Positions 34,000 through 42,156 of a stretch of DNA of 64,000 nucleotides are shown here, one piece after another. Source of the DNA: Spirochaetaceae bacterium (GTDB lineage: Bacteria; Spirochaetota; Spirochaetia; Treponematales; Treponemataceae); assembly GCA_017936665.1 (NCBI GenBank), contig JAGBFB010000032.1, forward strand, positions 1 through 64,000. The letters run 5' to 3'. Below the pieces are notes generated by a model, which worked only from the letters and a program-made list of their open reading frames with translations, was not told the origin of the DNA and did no database searches. A program made the position numbers and the translations under genes. The number at the start of each line of letters is the position of its first letter. The first letter of the stretch is position 1.

Positions 34000-34689
34000 A
34001 TGGTAAAAATTGAAAACGTAACAAAGATATATGAACAAAAAGAAAATCCAAAAGATAAAAAAGGAATTGCAACAAAAGCATTAGATAATGTTTCTGCAAT
34101 AATTGAAGATGGTGAATTTACAGCCTTTGCTGGACCATCTGGTTCTGGAAAAACAACTATGCTTAATCTTATTGGATGTTTAGATTCAATAACATCTGGA
34201 AAAATTTTTATTGATGATAAAGACATTTCTACAATGACAAGTCAAGATAAAAATTTAATTAGGCAACAAAAAATTGGTTTTATTTTTCAAAGTTATAACT
34301 TAATTCCAGTTTTAACAGCACAAGAAAATGTTGAACTTGCTTTAGACTTACTTAAAAAATATTCCAAAGAAGAAATTTCTAGTATGGCTTATGAAATTTT
34401 AAAAGAAGTTGGTTTAGACGGATTACAGAATAGAAAACCAAACCAACTTTCTGGAGGTCAGCAGCAAAGAGTTTCTATTGCAAGAGCTTTAGTAAAAAAA
34501 CCTTCTGTTATTCTTGCCGATGAGCCAACTGCAAATCTTGATTCAAAAAATGGATTGAACATAATTGAACTCATGCAAGAATTAAATAGAACTCATAATA
34601 CAACTTTTATTTTTTCAACACACGATAAAATGGTTATGGAACATTGTCGTAGAATCATAAAAATAAAAGATGGTAAATTCATAGATTAA
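34000..34689 (+). CDS. ABC transporter ATPase, LolD/MacB type, without permease
   Basis: 229 residues from the ATG at 34000 (AGAGG upstream). Walker A GPSGSGKTTMLNLIG, Q-loop FIFQSYNLIP, signature LSGGQQQRVSIARAL, Walker B VILADEPTANLDS and the H-loop STHD make it a complete MacB/LolD-like nucleotide-binding subunit. Such ATPases pair with FtsX-like permeases for lipoprotein or peptide export; none is adjacent, since the next genes are on the other strand. It must use a permease encoded elsewhere. It is convergent with the LPP20 lipoprotein gene, 10 bases apart. Confidence 0.9.
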   Translation: MVKIENVTKIYEQKENPKDKKGIATKALDNVSAIIEDGEFTAFAGPSGSGKTTMLNLIGCLDSITSGKIFIDDKDISTMTSQDKNLIRQQKIGFIFQSYNLIPVLTAQENVELALDLLKKYSKEEISSMAYEILKEVGLDGLQNRKPNQLSGGQQQRVSIARALVKKPSVILADEPTANLDSKNGLNIIELMQELNRTHNTTFIFSTHDKMVMEHCRRIIKIKDGKFID

Positions 34690-34699
34690 AAATTTATAT

Positions 34700-35716
34700 C
34701 TATTTTGCATTCATTGAATTTATAAAATCTGAATCAAATTCTTTATTCAATTTTTTCTCTAATCTTAGAATTGTTTTTTGATTTGCTTCTGCAATAGTTT
34801 TATGAGCAATTCGTTCAGATGCAGAATATGAATAAATAATTGAATCAGTTTGTAAGTCTTTTAAGTTTGCACTAAAATTATAGCGAGCATAATACAATTC
34901 ACCTGAAGATGTATTTTCAATTTTCATATCAATTTCAAAAACATAATCTTGTTGAGGTGCATTTACAGAAAACCCTTTACTAGTAAAATATTTATAAAAA
35001 TAATTTTTTATTCGTTCTTCATTTTCCAAACCAGAAATTGTTATAGAAATTTTTCTTGCAAAATCGCTTGCAATATTTTCTATGTCATTTGATTTTGTCA
35101 TGGTTTTAGCCGTAACCGTATAAGAAGCTTTATTTACTGCATAAATAATATCTAAATACGATTCATTGTCCAATGCAAGTTTAATTGCATTTTGTAATTT
35201 TCCGTAAATGTAAAATTTATCTTTATCACTTGTAGTTAAGTTTATGTTTTCTTTAATTATCTTTTCATTTTCTGAAATTTTTTGAGAATAATATAAATAT
35301 GTTTTTGCTTTATTCAAAATTGCAAGGGAATAATAATTTCCATCTCTATCAATCCAAGTTTCAGCAATTTCAACGCCAACTAAATTATCAATCAAAGCAG
35401 AAGTTCTTACAATTTGATTTATAGAAGAAGATAATTCTGCATTACCTGTTGAATTTAATTTTTCTGAATTTACAACTGTAATTTCTGATTCAATTTTTTG
35501 TTTAATAATTTTTCCAATATTTGAAATTGCAATAGAATTTGCTTGATCCAAAGTAGTTGCAATTCCAACTGCACATAAATTATTTTTTGTATATTCATGT
35601 TCAGTTTCAGTTACCCAACTAGGAGTTTTTCCTTTTGAAGAAATATTTGTAGAAACACAAGAAGTAAAACATAATAATGCAATTACAAATACACTTTGAA
35701 TTTTTATTTTAAACAT
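34700..35716 (-). CDS. LPP20-family lipoprotein
   Basis: 338 residues; lipobox FTSC, then SSKGKTPSWVTETEHEYTKNNLCAVGIATTLDQANSIAISN, the PxWV and A-x-G-x-A-x-x-x-x-x-A features of the LPP20 domain, followed by an alpha/beta region and a second beta-rich half. The family is known from Helicobacter (LPP20) and other Gram-negatives as an outer-membrane lipoprotein of unknown function. It overlaps the end of the upstream COG3014-like gene by 13 bp and has GGAGG before the start, so it is co-translated as the third gene of a lipoprotein operon. Confidence 0.75.
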   Translation of the reverse strand: MFKIKIQSVFVIALLCFTSCVSTNISSKGKTPSWVTETEHEYTKNNLCAVGIATTLDQANSIAISNIGKIIKQKIESEITVVNSEKLNSTGNAELSSSINQIVRTSALIDNLVGVEIAETWIDRDGNYYSLAILNKAKTYLYYSQKISENEKIIKENINLTTSDKDKFYIYGKLQNAIKLALDNESYLDIIYAVNKASYTVTAKTMTKSNDIENIASDFARKISITISGLENEERIKNYFYKYFTSKGFSVNAPQQDYVFEIDMKIENTSSGELYYARYNFSANLKDLQTDSIIYSYSASERIAHKTIAEANQKTILRLEKKLNKEFDSDFINSMNAK

Positions 35717-37011
35717 ACAGCCTCCAAAAAATTTAATTTTTTATTTGAAACATCATAATCATTAAACACTTTTCTATAAATTTCTGTTCCACTAGATGAC
35801 ATATAACTTACACAAATATCATATTTTCCTGGGAACAAATCTATGCCAGAAATATAGACGCTAGAAGGAAAATATTTTGAAGTTCTTACATCGGCAACTT
35901 CTGTAATCTGATTTGAAATTAAAGATATAGCGTGTAAAATTTCTAAAGTAGGTGAATTTTTTTCTTCTTTATAATTTTCTAACATTGAAGTTGTTCCAGT
36001 TTTTAAAATTGCTCTTGCAATTGACTTTGTATAAATTAAAGATTGTTTTTGTTTAAAAGTATCAATTGCAATATTACTAATACTTTCAATTTTTTCAAAT
36101 TGTTTTTTATACACTTCTCCAGTTTCTTGGTTGACTATCATAAGAGTAATAGTTGCAACATTAGAATTTACATTTTTCATCACAGGTAGTGCAATTTTAA
36201 ATCCATAATATATATTAGAAATACTTTCTTCGTATTTTCTTGGTGCTATTCCTGAAAATGCAACGGCATTTAATCTAACTTTATTTTTTTCTGTTTTAAA
36301 ATTTTCTTCAATTTGTTTTGGAAAAGAAAAATCATATAATTTTTTTTGTGTGTTAAAAGCAGATATTAAATAATTATAATCAATTTTTGCTGAATCAATA
36401 TCACCCTCATATAAATACAAAAGCATACTTAAATATCTAGCAAAAACAGAATCGTAAAAATTTATTTTATAATCATCTTGATTTAACGCCTCTGTTTCAA
36501 TTTTAGCATGGTTTTTTACTTCATAAATTTTTTCTTGATATTTAACTGATAAAGTTTTTAATTTATTATTAAATCTACGAATTTCAACAAAAGCCGAATC
36601 ATATTCTTCTTCAGCGATAAAAGATAAACACTTAAAAAGATTTACATAAATATCTTCATATTCTTCACCAGAGTAATCAATAACATTATCGTTTAGCAAA
36701 TATGATGATATATTTTGGGTTACACTTTTTGAATATTTTTCATAAATCAAATTTTCTGCTTGATTTAGATAATTCACACTTTCTTGGTTTAATCCAGAAT
36801 AATGGGCAAGTAAACCTAAATCAAGCATTTTTAAAACATCATCATAAGATGAGTATAAGTTTTTTGGAGCATCTTGTATATTTGTATATGCTAATTCATA
36901 ATTTCCATTTTGAGCTTCGGTTACAAATACTGTATGTAATTGAGAATTTGAAACACAAGAAACAAAAGAGAAAATAAAAAATATTAATAATAAAAATAAT
37001 TTTTTTTTCAT
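35704..37011 (-). CDS. COG3014-like lipoprotein with helical-repeat N-terminus
   Basis: 435 residues from the ATG at 37011; lipobox FVSC. Residues about 25-220 are helical and TPR-like (NGNYELAYTNIQDAPKNL, YSGLNQESVNYLNQAENL, EEEYDSAFVEIRRFNNKL). The C-terminal half is mixed, with ISGIDLFPGKYDICVSY near the end. COG3014 proteins are often encoded beside LpoB- and LPP20-like lipoproteins, as here. It is probably a periplasmic scaffold of envelope assembly; this is inferred from neighbours only. Confidence 0.68.
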   Translation of the reverse strand: MKKKLFLLLIFFIFSFVSCVSNSQLHTVFVTEAQNGNYELAYTNIQDAPKNLYSSYDDVLKMLDLGLLAHYSGLNQESVNYLNQAENLIYEKYSKSVTQNISSYLLNDNVIDYSGEEYEDIYVNLFKCLSFIAEEEYDSAFVEIRRFNNKLKTLSVKYQEKIYEVKNHAKIETEALNQDDYKINFYDSVFARYLSMLLYLYEGDIDSAKIDYNYLISAFNTQKKLYDFSFPKQIEENFKTEKNKVRLNAVAFSGIAPRKYEESISNIYYGFKIALPVMKNVNSNVATITLMIVNQETGEVYKKQFEKIESISNIAIDTFKQKQSLIYTKSIARAILKTGTTSMLENYKEEKNSPTLEILHAISLISNQITEVADVRTSKYFPSSVYISGIDLFPGKYDICVSYMSSSGTEIYRKVFNDYDVSNKKLNFLEAVCLK

Positions 37012-37045
37012 CTTAATCAATTATGAAATTAGCAAAACAAAATTT

Positions 37046-37669
37046 TTACCATCTAATAGAAGATTGTTTTAGATGTTTTTTTATATCCATATTCTCTCCA
37101 CTCCAAACAATTTCTGAAGTTTCGATATCATATAATTCTGCTACTACTTGATAAGTTCGTACAGTTTCTCCAGGGATTGAATCAATAATAGTTCTAACAC
37201 TTCCGATTAAAAGGAAATCTGCACCTGTTTCGTTTGCTAGAATTTTTGCTGTTTCTTCACTAGCCCAATCCTGCTGTGCTAAAATTTCTTCACGAAGTTC
37301 TTCTTTTACAGCTTTTTCTGCTGAAAATTTTACTTTTCCACTATTTATCAAAGCAACCTTAAATTTTGTTGCAAGAATTTCTGTATCAAGATGTTCGTCA
37401 CTTCTGTTTTTAAAACTTCCTAATTGAACAACTGGCTCTTTTTGATTTTCTTTTATGTAACGAATTATAGCAGGTGCATTTACACATTCTTCAACTAAAG
37501 TTTCTGCAATAATTCTTACATCAGTATCATTCCAGTAACCACTTAAATCAGTTTGTTTGTTAGGATTTATTCTTTCGACAGATTGTCCACTTGAATTTAC
37601 AGACATACATCCTACAAAAGAAAAAATACAAACCACTGCACTGAAAACAACAAATAATTTTTTAATCAT
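37046..37669 (-). CDS. LpoB-like penicillin-binding-protein activator lipoprotein
   Basis: 207 residues; lipobox FVGC. The core DLSGYWNDTDVRIIAETLVEEC is the start of the LpoB fold, followed by PVVQLGSFKNRSDEHLDT, LATKFKVALINSGKVKF and ETGADFLLIGSVRTII ... VWSGENMDIKK. In enterobacteria LpoB reaches from the outer membrane to activate PBP1b; in spirochaetes the partner is not known. It is the first gene of the operon with the COG3014-like and LPP20 genes and has a clear ribosome site, GAGAGG. Confidence 0.82.
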   Translation of the reverse strand: MIKKLFVVFSAVVCIFSFVGCMSVNSSGQSVERINPNKQTDLSGYWNDTDVRIIAETLVEECVNAPAIIRYIKENQKEPVVQLGSFKNRSDEHLDTEILATKFKVALINSGKVKFSAEKAVKEELREEILAQQDWASEETAKILANETGADFLLIGSVRTIIDSIPGETVRTYQVVAELYDIETSEIVWSGENMDIKKHLKQSSIRW

Positions 37670-37697
37670 AAAAACCTCTCTGTAATATAAAATATTT

Positions 37698-38918
37698 TTA
37701 TAGCATAATGTATGCTAAAACCTTTGCATCTTCTACCATGTTTTTGACAACACAATATTCATCAGGTTGGTGTGCAGTTTCATCTAGCGTACTCCAAACT
37801 GCACATTGATATCCTTCATTTCTAAGATAAGAACCAACAGTACCACCACCAATACCGATAGTTTTTGATTCAATATTTTTTACAGCCTTAATTCCGCTGG
37901 ATAAAAGTTTTACAACATCACTATCTTTTGGTGTTGCAGGAGATTCCACTTGCTGAGGACATTCATATTCAATTTTTACACCATATTGATTTTCTACTTG
38001 AGCAACAAGTTTATCAATTTCTGATTTTACTTGTTCAAGTTTGTAACATGGCAAAATTCTACAGTCCATACAGAAAACATCGTCACCTGGAATTGTATTT
38101 ATATTTGGTACATTGCTTTCTTTTTTTGTAGGTTGAAAAGTTGAATAAGGTGGTTCAAATAATTCATCACGCTTATTAAAAACTTTTTCAAGATTATTCA
38201 CACGCAAAGCTAAATCATAACCAGCTAAACAGGCATTTGCTCCTTCATCTGGTCGAGAACCATGAGCTTGTTTTCCTTGCACATGAAAGCGAATCCATAA
38301 AAGATTTTTTTCTGCAACTTCGATTGTTTTTCCTTGAGAATCTCCACCGTCTGGAATTACAACCATATCATCTTTATTAAACAGATTATGATTTTTTAGC
38401 AAATATTGAATTCCGTAAGTTGAGCCAACTTCTTCATCTGCAACAAAAAGAAGTTTTACATTATATTTTGGTTGAACATTATTTTTTATGAGAGCAAGAA
38501 TTGCAAAAATTGATGAAACTAAACCTTGCTGATTATCTTCAACTCCTCGTCCATAAAGTTTGCCATCTTTTTCAATAACTTTCCAAGGGTCTGAATGCCA
38601 CATAGAAAGTTCTCCAACAGGAACAACATCAAGGTGAGTCATTATCCAAAGAGATTTTGAAGTATCTTTTCCAGGAATTGTTGCAACTAAATTTGGTCTA
38701 ATTCCACTTTTTACTCTAGAATCAGGAGCATCAAAGCGTTGTAAATCAGAAAATCCTTCATTTTTAAGCCATTGTTCAAGGGCAATACACTTTTCAAGTT
38801 CTCCATCTCCTTCACTTTCTGGAGAAAGAGCTGGTTTTGAAGTAAGAAGTGTTTGTAATTCAATCATTTTAGATGTTTTTGATTCAATAAATTCAAAAAG
38901 CGAGTTGATATTTTCCAT
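37698..38918 (-). CDS. M20-family metallopeptidase (Xaa-His dipeptidase/ArgE-DapE type)
   Basis: 406 residues. Zinc ligands and catalytic residues are in the expected order: MTHLDVVP (His and Asp), GRGVEDNQQG (bridging Asp), LLFVADEEVGS (catalytic Glu and ligand Glu), VVIPDGG (ligand Asp) and the C-terminal DETAHQPDEYC (last His). A dimerisation domain lies in between (QGKQAHGSRPDEGANAC). It hydrolyses short peptides or acylated amino acids in the cytosol. It has no signal peptide and is 28 bases upstream of the LpoB-like gene. Confidence 0.9.
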   Translation of the reverse strand: MENINSLFEFIESKTSKMIELQTLLTSKPALSPESEGDGELEKCIALEQWLKNEGFSDLQRFDAPDSRVKSGIRPNLVATIPGKDTSKSLWIMTHLDVVPVGELSMWHSDPWKVIEKDGKLYGRGVEDNQQGLVSSIFAILALIKNNVQPKYNVKLLFVADEEVGSTYGIQYLLKNHNLFNKDDMVVIPDGGDSQGKTIEVAEKNLLWIRFHVQGKQAHGSRPDEGANACLAGYDLALRVNNLEKVFNKRDELFEPPYSTFQPTKKESNVPNINTIPGDDVFCMDCRILPCYKLEQVKSEIDKLVAQVENQYGVKIEYECPQQVESPATPKDSDVVKLLSSGIKAVKNIESKTIGIGGGTVGSYLRNEGYQCAVWSTLDETAHQPDEYCVVKNMVEDAKVLAYIML

Positions 38919-38943
38919 AATGCTAAAATTTCCTCATATATTA

Positions 38944-38970
38944 TAACACTTTCTACGAAAAAAAGTGTTA
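38944..38970. promoter_or_regulatory. Palindrome between divergent peptidase and flavoprotein genes
   Basis: Perfect arms taacacttt/aaagtgtta separated by 9 nt, in the 155-bp divergent region. A possible operator; no regulator is adjacent. Confidence 0.35.
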
Positions 38971-39073
38971 CTTAATTTACTAATATTATATACATTTATA
39001 GAAAACTTATCCACTAATTGATATAATGTTTATAAATTTTTATTTTTATAAAATTGAAACAAGGATGGATTTT

Positions 39074-39715
39074 ATGAAAGAACTTACAGTTTTAGCAATT
39101 AACGGAAGCCCTCACTCAGAGGGAGGAACTTTTCAAGCAATAAATATTGTTGCAAAAGAACTTGAAAAACAAGGAATAAAAACTGAAATTTTGCAAATTG
39201 GAAACAAATCAATTAGAGGATGCCAAGGTTGTGGGACTTGTAAAAAAGGTAGCACAAATGGACTTTGTGTTTTTAATGATGATGAAGTAAATATCGCTAT
39301 TGAAAAATTAAAAAATGCAGACGGATTAATTTTAGGAAGTCCAGTTTATTATGCAGGAATCAACGGAACTATGAAAAGTTTTTTAGATAGATTTTTTTAC
39401 GCAGGAGCAAGTAATCTTAGACACAAAGTTGCAACCTCTGTAGTTTCTGTTAGAAGAGCTGGAGGAGTTGCAACTTTTGACCAATTAAATCATTTTTTAT
39501 ATCTAGCTGAAGCTCTTGTAGTTCCTTCAATTTACTGGAATGTTGTACATGGAACATCAGAAGATGCAATTCAACAAGATAAAGAAGGTATGCAGATTTT
39601 AGAAAACCTTGGACAAAATATGGCTTGGATGCTAAAAATGAGAGAAGCCACAAAAGAAAGTTTAAAAGAACCTTCTCCTGTAGCTTCTAAAACACGCACA
39701 AGTTTTATTAGATAA
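39074..39715 (+). CDS. Iron-sulfur flavoprotein (NADPH-dependent FMN reductase family)
   Basis: 213 residues from the ATG at 39074, which has AAGGAT at proper distance; an ATG nine bases earlier is possible. Flavodoxin-like fold: FMN-phosphate loop INGSPHSEGGTF, then GCQGCGTCKKG, a Cys cluster as in archaeal-type iron-sulfur flavoproteins, then GLILGSPVYYAGINGTMKSFLDR, the family FMN-ring motif. It probably transfers electrons from NAD(P)H or ferredoxin to unknown acceptors such as quinones or oxygen species. Convergent with the S1-domain gene, two bases apart. Confidence 0.88.
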   Translation: MKELTVLAINGSPHSEGGTFQAINIVAKELEKQGIKTEILQIGNKSIRGCQGCGTCKKGSTNGLCVFNDDEVNIAIEKLKNADGLILGSPVYYAGINGTMKSFLDRFFYAGASNLRHKVATSVVSVRRAGGVATFDQLNHFLYLAEALVVPSIYWNVVHGTSEDAIQQDKEGMQILENLGQNMAWMLKMREATKESLKEPSPVASKTRTSFIR

Positions 39716-39717
39716 AA

Positions 39718-40836
39718 CTATTTTTTTAACAAGGCGGCAAATGGATTGTAAGTTTCGCCAGCAGAATCATCTTGATTATCAAGATATTTTGCAGTTGTTT
39801 TATCTTGTTCTATCGAAGATGCTGGTCTTAAAGAAATTCTTTCATTATCAGCATCTACAGAATTAATTACAACCGACATTTTGTCGCCAACTTTGTAAAC
39901 TTTTCTAAGATTAGTATTTCTATCTGTATCCAAATCAGAAATGTGAACTAAACCATCAACACCTTCTTCTAATTGAATAAAAACACCAAAATCAGCAATG
40001 CGAGAAATTTTTCCGTCATGTTTTGAATCTACTGGATATTTTTTTGCAACATTATCCCAAGGATTTTCTAACAATGATTTTAAACTAACTGAAACTTTTT
40101 CATTTTTCCAATCTGCTTTTAAAACGCTAACAGTTAATTCTTGTCCAACATAAAGAACAGTTTCAATATCATCAACTCGACTTCTAGAAATTTCTGAAAT
40201 TGGAAGTAAGGCTTTGAAACCACTTTCATCACCAACAAAATTTACAAAGGCACCAAATTTTTGCAAAGAAATAACTTTTACTTTTACGCTTATTCCTTCT
40301 TTGATACTTTCTTGTAAAGATTTTATTTTACCTTGAAAAACTTCTTGAGCAACAAGTTTATTTGAAACTAAAATATTTTTTCCGTCTTCTTTAAATTCTT
40401 GAATTTTAAAAGTTAAAACTTTTCCGACATAAAAACTTGCTTCTTCTTTTTCTTTAAAACCCATTTGTGAGTATGGACAAAAGGCTCTTGAATTTCCAAT
40501 TTTAATTTCAAATCCACCTTTGATTTCTTTTTCAACTTTTCCTTCAACTGGAATTTCATTTTTCCAAGCATTTTCTAACATTGACTTATCAGCTTTTTCA
40601 CCAGCAATTTTTGTTGTAAAACGCATTTCACCTTTGATGTTTCCTAGATAAAAAACTTTTATTTTATCACCTACAGAAAGTTCTTTGCCATTTTGTTTTA
40701 CAATTCCATTTTCATCAGTCAATTCTGATTTTTCTAAAATTCCTTCTGACTTTGCATTTAGATCTAAAAAAATACAATCATCAGTAATTGCCACGATTGA
40801 AGTTTCAATCTCTTGTCCAATTTCAAAAAATTTCAT
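39718..40836 (-). CDS. S1-domain RNA-binding protein (ribosomal S1-like)
   Basis: 372 residues with four S1 (OB-fold) domains, at about 1-75, 90-165, 180-255 and 265-340. The last two carry the clearest signature (FGAFVNFVGDESGFKALLPISE; FGVFIQLEEGVDGLVHISD). The size is between the six-domain S1 of proteobacteria and the short S1 of Gram-positives. Spirochaete genomes usually carry a larger rpsA too, so this may be an S1 paralogue for mRNA binding. It lies 12 bases after the patatin gene and is likely co-transcribed. Confidence 0.82.
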   Translation of the reverse strand: MKFFEIGQEIETSIVAITDDCIFLDLNAKSEGILEKSELTDENGIVKQNGKELSVGDKIKVFYLGNIKGEMRFTTKIAGEKADKSMLENAWKNEIPVEGKVEKEIKGGFEIKIGNSRAFCPYSQMGFKEKEEASFYVGKVLTFKIQEFKEDGKNILVSNKLVAQEVFQGKIKSLQESIKEGISVKVKVISLQKFGAFVNFVGDESGFKALLPISEISRSRVDDIETVLYVGQELTVSVLKADWKNEKVSVSLKSLLENPWDNVAKKYPVDSKHDGKISRIADFGVFIQLEEGVDGLVHISDLDTDRNTNLRKVYKVGDKMSVVINSVDADNERISLRPASSIEQDKTTAKYLDNQDDSAGETYNPFAALLKK

Positions 40837-40848
40837 ATTACCATCCTT

Positions 40849-41703
40849 TTAATTTGTATATTCTATAATATTTTTAATGATAGATAAAGCATCTTTTTTA
40901 CCAAGATTATATGTATCTAAAATTTTTTCTTTATCTTTTTCGGTACGACTTGCAGTTGGTTTTTCTGAAGGTCTGATAATAATCACATTACCTAACTGTT
41001 CTTGTTTTTCTAAAAATTCAAGTTGTTGATTGTAAATAATGTGACGATTTTCTATAGCTTCAATTAATTTGGGATATTTTTTATAAACTAATTTTATTAT
41101 CGGTAAAAGTGAATTTGGATTTTTTCGATAACCTGCTTCTTGTGTTAGAATTACAATATTTTTTTCAAATCCTAATTCCTGCATTTTTTTTATTGGAATA
41201 GAATCTGCAATTCCACCATCAAGTAAAAGATTATCTTCGATTTTTATAATCTTAGAAACAAGAGGCATAGAAGCAGAAGCTTGAAGCCATTTTATTTTTT
41301 CACCTTTCAAAGTTTCGCACTCATGATAAATTGCACTTCCTGTTTTCACATCTGTGCAAACAGCAAAAAACTGAGTTTGATTTTTATCAAATGAATCATT
41401 GTCAAATGGATCTAAAGTTTCTGGAAGATCATAATAACAAAATTTTTCATTGAAAAAATTTCCTGTAGTAATAAGGGACCCTATCCCCATGTAATTTGAG
41501 TTATCGCAATATTTTGTTGTGTACCTGATTGAGCGACCAATTTGTCCAGATAAAAAACTTGCACCATGAACACAACCAGCAGAAACTCCTATTACTCCAT
41601 CAAAAGAAATTTTATTTTCAGCAAAGGTATCTAAAACCCCGGCAGTATAAATTCCTCTATGTCCTCCACCTTCTAAAACAAGTCCGATTTTATTTTTTCT
41701 CAT
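40849..41703 (-). CDS. Patatin-like phospholipase
   Basis: 284 residues. The oxyanion-hole motif LVLEGGGHRGIYTAGVLD is at about 8-25, the nucleophile elbow GVSAG at about 39-43 and the catalytic Asp in LLDGGIADSIP. The dyad is complete. There is no signal peptide, so it acts in the cytosol on phospholipids or lysophospholipids (family knowledge). ArsC/Spx-like and S1-like genes flank it on the same strand, with short gaps of 28 and 12 bases. Confidence 0.9.
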   Translation of the reverse strand: MRKNKIGLVLEGGGHRGIYTAGVLDTFAENKISFDGVIGVSAGCVHGASFLSGQIGRSIRYTTKYCDNSNYMGIGSLITTGNFFNEKFCYYDLPETLDPFDNDSFDKNQTQFFAVCTDVKTGSAIYHECETLKGEKIKWLQASASMPLVSKIIKIEDNLLLDGGIADSIPIKKMQELGFEKNIVILTQEAGYRKNPNSLLPIIKLVYKKYPKLIEAIENRHIIYNQQLEFLEKQEQLGNVIIIRPSEKPTASRTEKDKEKILDTYNLGKKDALSIIKNIIEYTN

Positions 41704-41731
41704 TTATATTCTCCATTTTTCAAAATACAAA

Positions 41732-42091
41732 TTACTTCCAAGTTTCCCAAATTTTTGTTGCAAGACCAACTGTTGCAAGATTTTTTCCGTTACGAACAAT
41801 TGGTTGCTTTAATAAATTTTGATTTTCAAAAAGTTTTTCTTCGATGTCACTTTCATCAAGGTAAGCAATACTAGAATAATCTTTTGAAGATTTATCTATC
41901 ATAGAAAGAACTGCATCTTGTCGACTTCCTTCTGTTTTTGAAATTGCTTGAACAACTGAATCAAATTCTCCACGGCTCATTTGTTTTTCTTTTAAATCAA
42001 TAAATTGGAATTGAATCCTTCTTTCTTTGAACCACATCTGTGCTTTTTTACAATCAAAGTTTTTATTTGTTCCAAAAATTTGTATTTGCAT
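41732..42091 (-). CDS. ArsC/Spx-family protein
   Basis: 119 residues, the usual length. Thioredoxin-like fold with QIFGTNKNFDCKKAQMWFKERRI: the CxxC-like first Cys of this family is replaced here by NFDCKKA, i.e. a single Cys at about position 14. The family region QPIVRNGKNLATVG matches the ArsC 'RPIV' stretch. Arsenate reductase activity is not implied by this alone. First gene of a run with the patatin and S1-like genes. Confidence 0.8.
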   Translation of the reverse strand: MQIQIFGTNKNFDCKKAQMWFKERRIQFQFIDLKEKQMSRGEFDSVVQAISKTEGSRQDAVLSMIDKSSKDYSSIAYLDESDIEEKLFENQNLLKQPIVRNGKNLATVGLATKIWETWK

Positions 42092-42156
42092 AAAAAATAT
42101 TTCCTTTCTAAATAAGTTTATATTAATATTAATATTTTTTAAAGTAAAAATTTTAT

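Noticed and set aside
41732-42091. Arsenate reductase (arsC)
   Set aside because: Fold fits, but a single Cys and no ars operon neighbours do not support arsenate reduction; left as ArsC/Spx-family.
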